A DNA stretch of 64,000 nt, from assembly GCF_900177805.1 (NCBI RefSeq), contig NZ_FXAX01000005.1:62001-126000 (forward strand). Direction: 5' to 3'. The number at the start of each line of letters is the position of its first letter. The stretch's first letter is position 1. Made by a program: the position numbers and the translations under genes. This document shows positions 25,996-35,219 of the stretch, piece after piece. The notes under the pieces are model-generated. The model did no database searches and was not told the origin of the DNA. It saw only the letters and a list, made by a program, of their open reading frames with translations. This stretch comes from Fibrobacter sp. UWB13. Its GTDB lineage: Bacteria; Fibrobacterota; Fibrobacteria; Fibrobacterales; Fibrobacteraceae.

Positions 25996-26017
25996 AATCA
26001 TGCATAAAAGCATGGTT
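25996..26017 (+). other. hairpin in the leader of cassette 2
   Basis: AATCATGC and GCATGGTT (one G-T wobble) around ATAAAA, in the AT-rich leader about 80 bases before the cassette 2 J-like start. There is no T-run, so it is not an obvious terminator. The rest of 25902-26094 is AT-rich and holds nothing else recognised. Confidence 0.4.
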
Positions 26018-26094
26018 TTACGGCAATTACAAAAAAAGGGTAACGAGGGCAGAATATGGAGTTTTTAAGTCAAGTATTGGACAAGGGTACAAGA

Positions 26095-27477
26095 ATGCCC
26101 AGGTCTACCAAAGCAGGCTTTACCCTCATCGAGTTGATGGTCTACATCGCCCTTCTTGGAGGTATTGTTCTCATCGCGGGTCAGGCGTTCAGCGACAGCA
26201 CCAAGATGCGAATGCGCACACAGAGCATGTTGCAGGCTTCGGAAACCGCAGAAAAGGTGGCATCCATATTCAAGGCTGATATCGCACAAACAGGGGCAAA
26301 GACTTCCATGGAAGATGGAGCCTCGGAATCTGGAGCAGAATACGGCAACAAGTTCAGCAATATCTACTCGAACGTTTACATGGATCCCAACAGCGACAAT
26401 AAAGATTCGTCCTCTTTTTCTGTCGTGACCAAAGACGGTTTCGATAGCCTTACTATTCGACGTTTACGTTACGATGAATCCGGACATTACGTCGCCGTCG
26501 AGCAAATTGCCTGGTTCGTCCAAGACGGATCGCTTTGGCGCAATTGCAAAGTCATCGAAAAGAAAACGACACTCCCTGACGACGACCCCTGTACCGACGG
26601 TGCGACATCGGAGCCCAACAACATCGAAATGGCATCAGGCGTGAGCAAGTTCAAAATCACTCCAGGAAAACCCGGCGTTGTAGGGAACAACATCCAGCTA
26701 TTCCCAGCCGTAGGCGAATCCGAATTCAAATTCGTCGGTAGAAATGACGGAGACCGTGAGATGCCTATCGTGAGCAATGAAGCAGGAGAAATGCACAAAG
26801 GCGGAAACACACAGACCATATCCGGATTTTACCAGAACTACGACCAAAACATGCAAACCATAAAAAGCGAAGCCGCCCGAAAGATCAACGAAGTTATCGC
26901 AGTCCGTAACGAAACATTCTCGGATTTTTCGTGGCAGACTCTTTGCGCCCAAGAAGGCAACAACTTTACTTTTGAACCGAACAACGAATATGAAATTTCA
27001 TTCGAAATCCTACCCACAGACGAAAATGCGGATAAAAGCAAGCTGTTCGTTCCAGGCGAAGACCATATGGCAGTCGGTTTGAGAAGTCTCGAAACAGGGA
27101 CATCCTTTACATATGGCGAGCCAGCCACCAAATTTAGTGATTTTGCATTTTTCCCACCTTTGGGCGTCAAGAACGAAGGGAGCGGAGAGCGCTCCATGCG
27201 TTTTTCTGTCCCAGATAAGTTTACAAAAGCGTGTATCGCATTCACGTTCGCCTGCTATTCCCCTCTCGTATCGCAAGGGAAAATATCCATCACAAAATTG
27301 AAAGTCCTAAAGATACCCAGTGCAAACTATAAATTCGAAAATTACGATTTCGAAGCTAACAAAAGCGACAAGCAGAACGTCAAGGCGTTTCTGCTGGATC
27401 TGGATATTACAAACAGAGGTGAGGCCGGACATGTTGAACTGGTTGTTCCTGCACCAAGCAACGGTCCACGCGATTAG
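26095..27477 (+). CDS. GspJ/PulJ-like minor pseudopilin, cassette 2
   Basis: A 460-residue paralogue of the gene at 17942. With the ATG at 26095 the leader is MPRSTKAG, eight residues, matching the paralogue's eight-residue MSFNSREG; an in-frame ATG at 26056 would give a 21-residue leader and also has a GAGGG site. The mature start FTLIELMVYIALLGGIVLIAGQAFSDSTKM differs from cassette 1 at one position in 30, whereas the soluble domain is much more diverged. The ending is again SNGPRD. Glu5 is present. The K-like gene starts nine bases after its stop codon, behind AGGAGG. Together the pair repeats the gspJ-gspK gene order of type II secretion systems. Confidence 0.85.
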   Translation: MPRSTKAGFTLIELMVYIALLGGIVLIAGQAFSDSTKMRMRTQSMLQASETAEKVASIFKADIAQTGAKTSMEDGASESGAEYGNKFSNIYSNVYMDPNSDNKDSSSFSVVTKDGFDSLTIRRLRYDESGHYVAVEQIAWFVQDGSLWRNCKVIEKKTTLPDDDPCTDGATSEPNNIEMASGVSKFKITPGKPGVVGNNIQLFPAVGESEFKFVGRNDGDREMPIVSNEAGEMHKGGNTQTISGFYQNYDQNMQTIKSEAARKINEVIAVRNETFSDFSWQTLCAQEGNNFTFEPNNEYEISFEILPTDENADKSKLFVPGEDHMAVGLRSLETGTSFTYGEPATKFSDFAFFPPLGVKNEGSGERSMRFSVPDKFTKACIAFTFACYSPLVSQGKISITKLKVLKIPSANYKFENYDFEANKSDKQNVKAFLLDLDITNRGEAGHVELVVPAPSNGPRD

Positions 27478-27485
27478 GAGGATTT

Positions 27486-30400
27486 ATGTTTAAGCAAAGA
27501 AATATGAAATCCGGTGTATCTCTTATCACCGTACTGATGCTAATGCTTATTGCAACTATTGCGGCAACAGCCACCTATAAGTTGCTCACAAGTCAAGGAC
27601 GCTCTAGCGAAAGCAGAATGCGCCAGCAAGAAGCTTATCAAAGTTCACAGGCTGGTATCGAAAGCGCCCGAATGTGGATGACATTCCACGCGAATGATGT
27701 CGGTGCATTGATAAAATCATTCATTGACGGAGGCAACAAGCCCATAAACCTTGACGCAAGGTTACGCCCGTTGCAACGCGCTGGGCAAAACTACCACGTA
27801 TGGCTTACAGGTGTGAACACCGAAAAGACCACGTTCAAATTAAAAATTCTTTCCTCCGGCGAATCTAGGAACAACACCCAATGGAACGAAACCGCCATCT
27901 TTAACATAGACGGTTTGTATCGAGTCAGGCTTTTTGAAGAAAACGATTATAGCGCCATTCCGTTCAGGTACAATTACTTTGGTGGTTCTACGCACACAGA
28001 AGGTCATTCAAAAGCATACTCGTTGCTAGTCAATGGCAATCTAAACGGATCTAACCCCGTATACACCGATGACGATCTTATCGTTACAGGAGATGTCAAT
28101 ATAACCGGTAGTTCAGTCGGTGCAGGAACAACGGCATGCATCGGAGGAAACCTCAATGCCAACAACGGTGTACTCGGCAATGACTTCTACGTCGGAGGCA
28201 ACGCGACCAGTTTCACGTTCCCGACAAACTCTGAAGCAGCAGGCCTCTATAACGCGAACGTCACAGGCAACGTTTATATAGAAGGAAATCTTGACGCACC
28301 AAGTACAGGCGATCAAAAATTCCAGAAAAATCTGACACTCAACGGCACATGGTATACAAACTTTTCAGCGCACGATTCCCGTGTCGCAGGGAACATGTGC
28401 TTAGGGGAAAACGGCCAAGTTCTCATTAGCGAAAAAAATCCCGCACGTGATTTTCTCGTCGGCGGAAACGTTTGGGCCGAATCGACATACCCCATATGGA
28501 TTACAAACGGAGAAGACAACGAAGGCGAATACAACAAGATTATTCTAGGTAACAAAAAGGATTCCAAAGTTTACATCAAGAGCGCCCACCCCATCGCTGA
28601 TTACGTAACGCTCAGAAACAACAGAACGTTTATCGAAAAGAATACCTATTACAAAGGGTCCTACTATTACGGCGCCCAAGCAAAATGGGATAACAAGACA
28701 ACCCGCCCATACCCTGATTTAAAACCCCACATGAAGAATAAACAGGACGCTTATTACCTCTACTACTACAACGGTCAAGGCCAAGATGTTGACTACATCG
28801 TTTCAAATGCAGGAGGATGGGGCTGGGGCGCACAAGCGTATTACGCCAACTATTATGTCGGAAACAAAGTTTTTTACACCCCCCAAAGAGGCTATTGGGG
28901 ATCGTATGGCTACACCCCAGAAAAAAACAACTTCTTGAATTACGAAAACGGTACGCCAACAGGCTCGCCATACTGCAAGGCGACTCCAGATAAGTGGCGC
29001 CCCGAATGCCGAGTTACCCCGTGGTTTAAATCCCAGGGAACCGTATCAAGCGAATTACCGGCAAGCCAACCTTTTGAATGCGCCGAATCCGTCAAAACCT
29101 ATTGCAACAAGCTCTGGAAAAAGAAAGAAGGCTGCGACGGGGCTAGCTACAAAGTCGATGACATTCTCGTCACAGCCTACAACAAGTTCATACCGTACGC
29201 AAACAAAAACTGTCCCGAAGTATACACATGGGGCAACACAATGAGCGACAAGCTCAACTCGTGTTATAAAAAAAACAGCGAGGATCCAAACAATTACAAG
29301 AACAACCTTTACAACGGTTATCAAGTCGTCAAAGTTTATAATCGTGGCGAAATTAAAGATCCTAAAACTCCCTTAAAGGGCAAGTTTATCATTGTCGTGA
29401 CAGACGCTTTAGGAATGCAAAAATTGCCCCCGACTACGGCAGATTCATACGTACTCCTCTATCTGACAGAAGGCGCAAGTTCCACGCTTCAACCTGCAGA
29501 TGACAACGGCATATACAATTACTTCATCTACACCAAAAAAGATATTGGCGGGTTATTGTTTAACAATTCTACTTTCAGCGGCTCGGTTTATGCAACCGCA
29601 GACAACTGCGCAAAAGTAGGCGATTTCAAGACCCGATCCTTGGTTTTCAACGACGACATGATGAACGATTTGTCGGCAAACGCCGTCATCTGTAACGCTT
29701 CTGTAGGCGAAAGTTCTTGCGGGGGTTCTACAACAGGAACTCCAGAGTCGGCCTCGTCTTCGTCTGAAACGACCGTAAATCAATTTGATACTTATTACAT
29801 TTCAATGGCTCCGCAATTGGGCGTAAGACTGGAATCCCAGAACAAGAGTTCAGAAGCCACCCCACAAGCAAACAGCAACAACATTACAGAACTTTCGCCA
29901 TCTTTCATCGTGCTTCCGCGAATCATTTACCTGCCTAGCGACCCCTACGGACAGCTGACCGACTACTACAACGTACAAACGCTCAACAGCAATGGCGCGG
30001 CCTTGAGAAAATCAGATGTAAACGTATCTTGCTCTGGGCCGGGAACACTGTCTACAACAGGGAGCCTCTATATGGGAACAGCACTCAGCAGAGGCCTCTA
30101 TACTTGCACTGCGGCTGCAAGCGGTTACCCAAGCATCCCCTTCTGGGTCCACATCGGCAAAGACACCCGTGGAACCACAACTATCGTATTCGAAAAAGAA
30201 TCCGAAGAAATGGATTCCGACGACCAAGAAGAAGTCAAGCTTGTCGTCCCTGCACATGCGGCAGAACTTACCGTAAACTTCTATTGCCCCGACGTCGAAA
30301 ATGAAGCATGGTCCTATGTTTCTTTGGGCGACAACGTCACGCGCAATGGGACGTCTTGCACACTTAAACTAGTGGCCAATTCTTCGCAAACCACACCGAC

Positions 30401-33400
30401 TATAGCCACCATAAAGACTTCAAATGCCGTAAAAGGAACATTACTGTTCCAGTTGCTCCCAGGAGAAGGCTACATTCCTGGCTCGCCCTCCTCAACAGAA
30501 CTCTACATTGCATCAAGCGCGCAGTTGAACCGTGAAGAAGTTTCTTCAACAGATATCAAGGAATACTGCGACAACCATTCGGGAAGCTGCCCCTCAAATT
30601 ACGAATCATACTGGCCCGACTGCGACGTTTCTGGAGTGTGGGTAGAACCCTCCGGAACATCATTCATCAACTTGATAGACAACAGCTCCTGGGTGATTAC
30701 CGTCGGCAACACACAAAGCGTCACCCTCACGGGCACAAGCAACAGCAGCGACTGCGTAACGATTATCCCAGAAACAGATAACTCAATTGCCGCAAACGCA
30801 GTGCAAGCAAACAGGAACTACACCTTGCGAGCAAGCGCCAAGGCGAAAAAAAGAACATTCACCGTGGGCTTTAAAGGCAACGTAGGATCTGGCAATAATC
30901 CGACAATAACCCTGTATATCGATAGTAATTACGGTAGTCGAAACGAACAATGCCGCTACGACGATGCAAGAAACAATGAAGAAACATCCACAAAGACGTG
31001 TACATTCTCGATTTTCAAAGGCGAGAGTGTGAAAGCCGCCCTTGAAGACAACGATGACTCCAACGAGTTCAGTTATTGGAAATGTACCGGCGGAAGTTGC
31101 CCAACTACCGACGATGCCAACACGAGTAAGGAATTCGACGCATTCACAATTTCTGACGACAATACCGAATTAATAGCATACTTTGGCGAAAACGACAAGC
31201 ACTGTTTCTTTGACGAGTTCAAGCGAAACAGCGTAGAATGCGGAGACGATGTGCAATACTGCATTGACAAATGCAGCAACAACGACATCTATTCTACATG
31301 TACAGGCGCCATAGACGGAAACAGCTTGTACCCGAATGCGAAATGGCACTTGATTTCGGGTTATTTATCACAAATTGTCGTCGGCTCTAGTGGCGAAATC
31401 CACATCGACAAATCTGCAGTCAAGAAGCAGAAACAGTCCACCAGAAATCCGGTTATGGTCCTTAGCACGGTGAACGCAGGTATCTTAGGCACGCTCAAAG
31501 CCTTGATCAACGTACCACGCGTAACGACCAGCTATGACAATTCTTCTTCCAACATCAAGAACTCCGGGTTCATGCTCCGTGCCAACACGTACGGAAACGA
31601 CTACTTCATGTTGAACCTGTACGAAAACAGCAGCGGAAATCTTGAAGCGCAGCTCTGGAAAGGCACGACAAGTTTGACTTCCACATTGACCAACAGCAAT
31701 GGTTACAAAGCTAATGTGTCCACATCAAAGATGGTCATGGCGACCATCAGCATCACGGCATCGGGAAAAATCGAAGTACGCGCAAACATCGGGGACTTCT
31801 ATAACGACTCTCCGTCGGAATATGAATGTTCGTTCGACCTTTCGGAATTCAACAACCCGCTGGCCGATGCGGCCCATGAATACGTCGGATTTAGCCTCGG
31901 TGACCCAAACTTCAAAATCTACGGCATAGGTTGGAAGAGCGCCACTTACAATTCTGAATGCTATGATACCTACCCCACCGTCAAATGCTCGTTTGCAGCA
32001 GTGGCAACAGATGGAGTCATCAAAATAGATACGCTTGTTAAACCTTGGGTTGGCCATTCTGGATGGTTCGATTCCAAGGGCTGTACACCGCTCTATTACT
32101 ACTACAACGGCAATGACGCCAGAACAACTTGCGATGGCGAATCCTGCAATGACGGTTACAAGTTCGACAAGAGTGGAATTGGCGCTCACGGCTACACCGA
32201 AGCAGGAACTGAATACAAAACAGCAAAAGCATGGCTCGGGAACTGCACGAACATCGACGAAACCGCCATGGCCTGGGGGGTCACATCCGACAAGGAACGC
32301 GCTCATTGCGGTGCTTTCTGGACTGGTGAATTTACGGACTGCTTAGCGCATCAAGACCTCTTTAGCGGTTCAAAAAGCATCGGAAGCCTTGAAGAAACCA
32401 TCGTTTTCGAGAACAAGCAAAACCTCAGAGCTGCAACACTCCACGTAACGCTCGAGAACACCGACAACAACGAAGTAGAAATCTGGTTGGTCAGCGAAAG
32501 CGATAACTGGGGCGAATACGATCACGAAAGCCATTCTGTCAGCATGAGCGGAACAACAGGATCGTTCAACATCATGCAAGAATTTGCTACAGGTTCAAAC
32601 GGTTTCGACCCTGAAAACGTAAAACAGATTGTCTTGAAAAATCACGGTTCTACAAGTGTTACGGTAACATTGATTACAAGCACTTGCGCCAAAGCCATCG
32701 GCATAACCTACTGTAAAGCGGAATACGATGGTGACAATTGGAACGTGACAACACAGGTGACAAACAAGAACAAGAGACTAATTTCAAAACAACAGATTAC
32801 GGCAACTGTCGACGGCTCTACCCTCATTAATCAAACTAAAGATGCCACAGGTAACGATGCTATTGTATGGAATGGCGACATGGCAACACTCAGCATTCCT
32901 GATCCAACCGTTTACAGTCATCAGGGGAAATCGTACGTCTTTAACGCAACAATTACAGGCACATCCGGCCAAACATTCTCAAAGCAATGCTCGGTCTCTC
33001 CGGACCCGATTGGACTCATCGGCGTTGATTGCTCGGTCATTAGCGCTGTAGCAAGCGGAGCAAGATTCCCGACATTTAACGTCAACTTCAGCGGATGCCC
33101 TGGCGCAGGCTGTGGCTATGAAATCTATTTGGACAACGGATACACTCCGTTTGCAACAGGAACGGAAAAGACAGCCGCTCGCCATTCCGCAAACCAAAGC
33201 GAATCTTGCGACAGGACCGAAGGTTGCGAACACACTTACACCGTGAAGAGCACCGCAAGCCGTGCACCTTTTAAAGACTGTAGCGCAAGCTTCAAAGTTC
33301 AAAGAAACGCAGACGACATTCCCCCATCAGTAACATGCGGTATTTCGACAAACCCGAATGGATTTACCTCTGATCCGGTATCCATTTCGGACAATCTGTA

Positions 33401-34751
33401 TTTCCTTGCTCGAAACAACGAAAGTGTCGAAAAGCAATATCCAGTTACACTGAAACAAGGTGAAACACAATTGGGCTCAGCGACATTGAGCAACTGGTCT
33501 AATTTGACGAACATCCAAAATTTGGGAAAACTCGCCGCCGGTGACTACACTTACAGCCTTTACTACAATAACGAAAAGATTTGCGATGTTCCTGTTACAG
33601 TGAACGAAGAAACATCGGGCGCATGCCACATATCCGGAAACATGTACGAAGGGCAACAGATTGAGATGAACGTGTCCGGGGTTACAAAAAACACACGATA
33701 CACATGGACGTTAAACGGGAATAGCCAACCCATAGACTGTGCACCAAGCAATTGTTGGAATAATACGAGAACCGCACCTACAACTCCAGGCACTTACAGT
33801 TACTCCGTGACAAGCGGTACGAGCAAGATATGCGAAGGAAGCGTAACTATTGAACCAATGCTTTCTTGCTCAGTGACTCCGTCTGAACTTAATAAAAAGG
33901 CGTATTACACATTTACTGCAACTAGAAATCAAAATTGCTGGAATTGCTATTACACTTATGATTCGGGGACTCAAAGCGTATATTTCCCCGATAACTCGAA
34001 CACTATTGAATTACCAAAAATGGCAAGGGTTGCCGGAGGAAAGACATTAACTTTAGCCTGTACATGCGGAGACAATAATTATGGAGCAAGTTGTTCAAGA
34101 AACATCACAATTAATAATACGGAAGATCCTTTAACGTGTCCGACAGACCCCAATCCTTATGAATGGGAATGCCAAACTAATGACGGAAAGGGCGATATCA
34201 AAAATTGGGGTACGGGTGCAAGATGTGTAAAAATAAAGGCTTCAAAAGTTACTGTACAGTCAAGTAGTGCTAATGGGCGTGCATTCTGTGTTAATGGGAA
34301 TGAAGCTGAAATGGGTGAAAATAATATCATGACAAAGGAGTATTCCGCCGCTGATGATGGCTATATAACAGTGTGTGCTACAGCTGGGGATTATTCATAT
34401 ACGCAAATTGGGTGGTATAATTGTAAAAAATCTGCTGAGGAAATAACATTTGATTGCAACACCAACAATTCAACAGATCTCACAGGTAATGGAAATCATT
34501 CAGTATCAGCGAATACTTGTTATACCTTTAGTTGTTATTTCGGAACAGATGGTGCAAATACAGGCAGTTGGAATTTCTCCGCTCCTGTTGCCGGAACAAA
34601 AATGACATACACGGATTGTTCAGGGAATACACAAACATACACGTTCCAATATGATAACTACTGGTATGAAAAGATTAATATTGGAGCCTGTAGAATCTAC
34701 TTAAAATCCACCGCTGATATGACAATTGCAGATTGCGACTGGAAAAACTAA
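27486..34751 (+). CDS. giant GspK/PilX-like pseudopilin with adhesin-type ectodomain, cassette 2
   Basis: 2421 residues, paralogue of the gene at 19289. Leader MFKQRNMKSG|VSLITVLMLMLIATIAATATY, again with Thr at mature position 5. Same order of parts: GspK-like helices, GGNL/NGNL beta-helix-like turns (about 170-365), a Tyr/Gly/Trp-rich insert absent from cassette 1 (about 385-480, e.g. GGWGWGAQAYYANYYVGN), the conserved SPYCKATPDKWRPECRVTPWF block, a Ser linker (about 755-765), an InlB-like region (about 1120-1235), a LamG-like segment ending YVGFSLGDPNFKIYGIGW (about 1240-1485) and Cys-paired beta repeats. The last 200 residues are encoded by clearly more AT-rich DNA and differ from cassette 1. 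GGAGG lies before the ATG. The carbohydrate target, if any, is unknown. Confidence 0.8.
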   Translation: MFKQRNMKSGVSLITVLMLMLIATIAATATYKLLTSQGRSSESRMRQQEAYQSSQAGIESARMWMTFHANDVGALIKSFIDGGNKPINLDARLRPLQRAGQNYHVWLTGVNTEKTTFKLKILSSGESRNNTQWNETAIFNIDGLYRVRLFEENDYSAIPFRYNYFGGSTHTEGHSKAYSLLVNGNLNGSNPVYTDDDLIVTGDVNITGSSVGAGTTACIGGNLNANNGVLGNDFYVGGNATSFTFPTNSEAAGLYNANVTGNVYIEGNLDAPSTGDQKFQKNLTLNGTWYTNFSAHDSRVAGNMCLGENGQVLISEKNPARDFLVGGNVWAESTYPIWITNGEDNEGEYNKIILGNKKDSKVYIKSAHPIADYVTLRNNRTFIEKNTYYKGSYYYGAQAKWDNKTTRPYPDLKPHMKNKQDAYYLYYYNGQGQDVDYIVSNAGGWGWGAQAYYANYYVGNKVFYTPQRGYWGSYGYTPEKNNFLNYENGTPTGSPYCKATPDKWRPECRVTPWFKSQGTVSSELPASQPFECAESVKTYCNKLWKKKEGCDGASYKVDDILVTAYNKFIPYANKNCPEVYTWGNTMSDKLNSCYKKNSEDPNNYKNNLYNGYQVVKVYNRGEIKDPKTPLKGKFIIVVTDALGMQKLPPTTADSYVLLYLTEGASSTLQPADDNGIYNYFIYTKKDIGGLLFNNSTFSGSVYATADNCAKVGDFKTRSLVFNDDMMNDLSANAVICNASVGESSCGGSTTGTPESASSSSETTVNQFDTYYISMAPQLGVRLESQNKSSEATPQANSNNITELSPSFIVLPRIIYLPSDPYGQLTDYYNVQTLNSNGAALRKSDVNVSCSGPGTLSTTGSLYMGTALSRGLYTCTAAASGYPSIPFWVHIGKDTRGTTTIVFEKESEEMDSDDQEEVKLVVPAHAAELTVNFYCPDVENEAWSYVSLGDNVTRNGTSCTLKLVANSSQTTPTIATIKTSNAVKGTLLFQLLPGEGYIPGSPSSTELYIASSAQLNREEVSSTDIKEYCDNHSGSCPSNYESYWPDCDVSGVWVEPSGTSFINLIDNSSWVITVGNTQSVTLTGTSNSSDCVTIIPETDNSIAANAVQANRNYTLRASAKAKKRTFTVGFKGNVGSGNNPTITLYIDSNYGSRNEQCRYDDARNNEETSTKTCTFSIFKGESVKAALEDNDDSNEFSYWKCTGGSCPTTDDANTSKEFDAFTISDDNTELIAYFGENDKHCFFDEFKRNSVECGDDVQYCIDKCSNNDIYSTCTGAIDGNSLYPNAKWHLISGYLSQIVVGSSGEIHIDKSAVKKQKQSTRNPVMVLSTVNAGILGTLKALINVPRVTTSYDNSSSNIKNSGFMLRANTYGNDYFMLNLYENSSGNLEAQLWKGTTSLTSTLTNSNGYKANVSTSKMVMATISITASGKIEVRANIGDFYNDSPSEYECSFDLSEFNNPLADAAHEYVGFSLGDPNFKIYGIGWKSATYNSECYDTYPTVKCSFAAVATDGVIKIDTLVKPWVGHSGWFDSKGCTPLYYYYNGNDARTTCDGESCNDGYKFDKSGIGAHGYTEAGTEYKTAKAWLGNCTNIDETAMAWGVTSDKERAHCGAFWTGEFTDCLAHQDLFSGSKSIGSLEETIVFENKQNLRAATLHVTLENTDNNEVEIWLVSESDNWGEYDHESHSVSMSGTTGSFNIMQEFATGSNGFDPENVKQIVLKNHGSTSVTVTLITSTCAKAIGITYCKAEYDGDNWNVTTQVTNKNKRLISKQQITATVDGSTLINQTKDATGNDAIVWNGDMATLSIPDPTVYSHQGKSYVFNATITGTSGQTFSKQCSVSPDPIGLIGVDCSVISAVASGARFPTFNVNFSGCPGAGCGYEIYLDNGYTPFATGTEKTAARHSANQSESCDRTEGCEHTYTVKSTASRAPFKDCSASFKVQRNADDIPPSVTCGISTNPNGFTSDPVSISDNLYFLARNNESVEKQYPVTLKQGETQLGSATLSNWSNLTNIQNLGKLAAGDYTYSLYYNNEKICDVPVTVNEETSGACHISGNMYEGQQIEMNVSGVTKNTRYTWTLNGNSQPIDCAPSNCWNNTRTAPTTPGTYSYSVTSGTSKICEGSVTIEPMLSCSVTPSELNKKAYYTFTATRNQNCWNCYYTYDSGTQSVYFPDNSNTIELPKMARVAGGKTLTLACTCGDNNYGASCSRNITINNTEDPLTCPTDPNPYEWECQTNDGKGDIKNWGTGARCVKIKASKVTVQSSSANGRAFCVNGNEAEMGENNIMTKEYSAADDGYITVCATAGDYSYTQIGWYNCKKSAEEITFDCNTNNSTDLTGNGNHSVSANTCYTFSCYFGTDGANTGSWNFSAPVAGTKMTYTDCSGNTQTYTFQYDNYWYEKINIGACRIYLKSTADMTIADCDWKN

Positions 34752-34769
34752 AATTTTTCATTACCACCT

Positions 34770-34799
34770 AAAAAGCTCCCCCACCAGGGAGCTTTTTTG
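34770..34799 (+). terminator. intrinsic terminator closing pseudopilin cassette 2
   Basis: AAAAGCTCCC and GGGAGCTTTTTT around CCACCA. It resembles the terminator of cassette 1 in its CTCCC/GGGAG core. Confidence 0.9.
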
Positions 34800-34827
34800 T
34801 TATGTAAGGAAAAATTCTATTTCAATA

Positions 34828-34845
34828 TATAGAGAAATTTCTATA
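34828..34845. promoter_or_regulatory. operator-like inverted repeat at the ArsR-type gene
   Basis: TATAGA (34828-34833) and TCTATA (34840-34845) are inverted around GAAATT. The right arm overlaps a -10-like TATATT (34842-34847) that ends seven bases before the ATG, as expected for autorepression. Confidence 0.45.
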
Positions 34846-34854
34846 TTTCTATAC

Positions 34855-35142
34855 ATGGTAAAGATCAACTACACAAAAATTGCAAAACAGCTTAAGGTCA
34901 TGGCAGATCCGAAACGCCTCAAAATCATCTACTTGCTATCCAATGGAGAAATGTGCGCCACCGATATTTTAAAAGAATTTCGGGTATCGCAGCCAACTCT
35001 TTCGCACGACATGAAGGCTCTTGTCGATGGAAAATTCGTAATCGCGGACCGCATTGGGCAAAAGATATTATACAGCCTGAATCCAGACACTATTTTCGAA
35101 CTTCAGGCAGCGCTCGGCGAGATATGTAACGAGGATTTGTAG
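34855..35142 (+). CDS. ArsR-family winged-helix regulator
   Basis: A 95-residue repressor-type protein. Seen: MADPKRLKIIYLLSNGEMCATDILKEFRVSQPTLSHDMKALVDGKFVIADRIGQKILYSLN, the ArsR winged helix with the recognition helix SQPTLSHDMKAL. It lacks the ELCVCDL arsenic-site motif and the DxH...H alpha-5 zinc motif, so the inducer cannot be read from the sequence. The ATG at 34855 is chosen because the family domain begins there; no Shine-Dalgarno is present and the -10-like TATATT is seven bases upstream, suggesting a leaderless message. No obvious target other than itself lies nearby; pheS downstream seems to have its own promoter. Confidence 0.85.
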   Translation: MVKINYTKIAKQLKVMADPKRLKIIYLLSNGEMCATDILKEFRVSQPTLSHDMKALVDGKFVIADRIGQKILYSLNPDTIFELQAALGEICNEDL

Positions 35143-35203
35143 TTCCATTGTGGCAAAAGTCGATTTTTTAGGCGAAACTCGTGCAAGTAAGCCGCTATTT
35201 TTC

Positions 35204-35209
35204 TAAATT
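35204..35209 (+). promoter_or_regulatory. candidate -10 element of pheS
   Basis: TAAATT within TTTTTCTAAATTTCG, a context nearly identical to that upstream of the malic enzyme gene. It ends ten bases before the pheS ATG. No convincing -35 is seen. Confidence 0.35.
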
Positions 35210-35219
35210 TCGCCGTACT

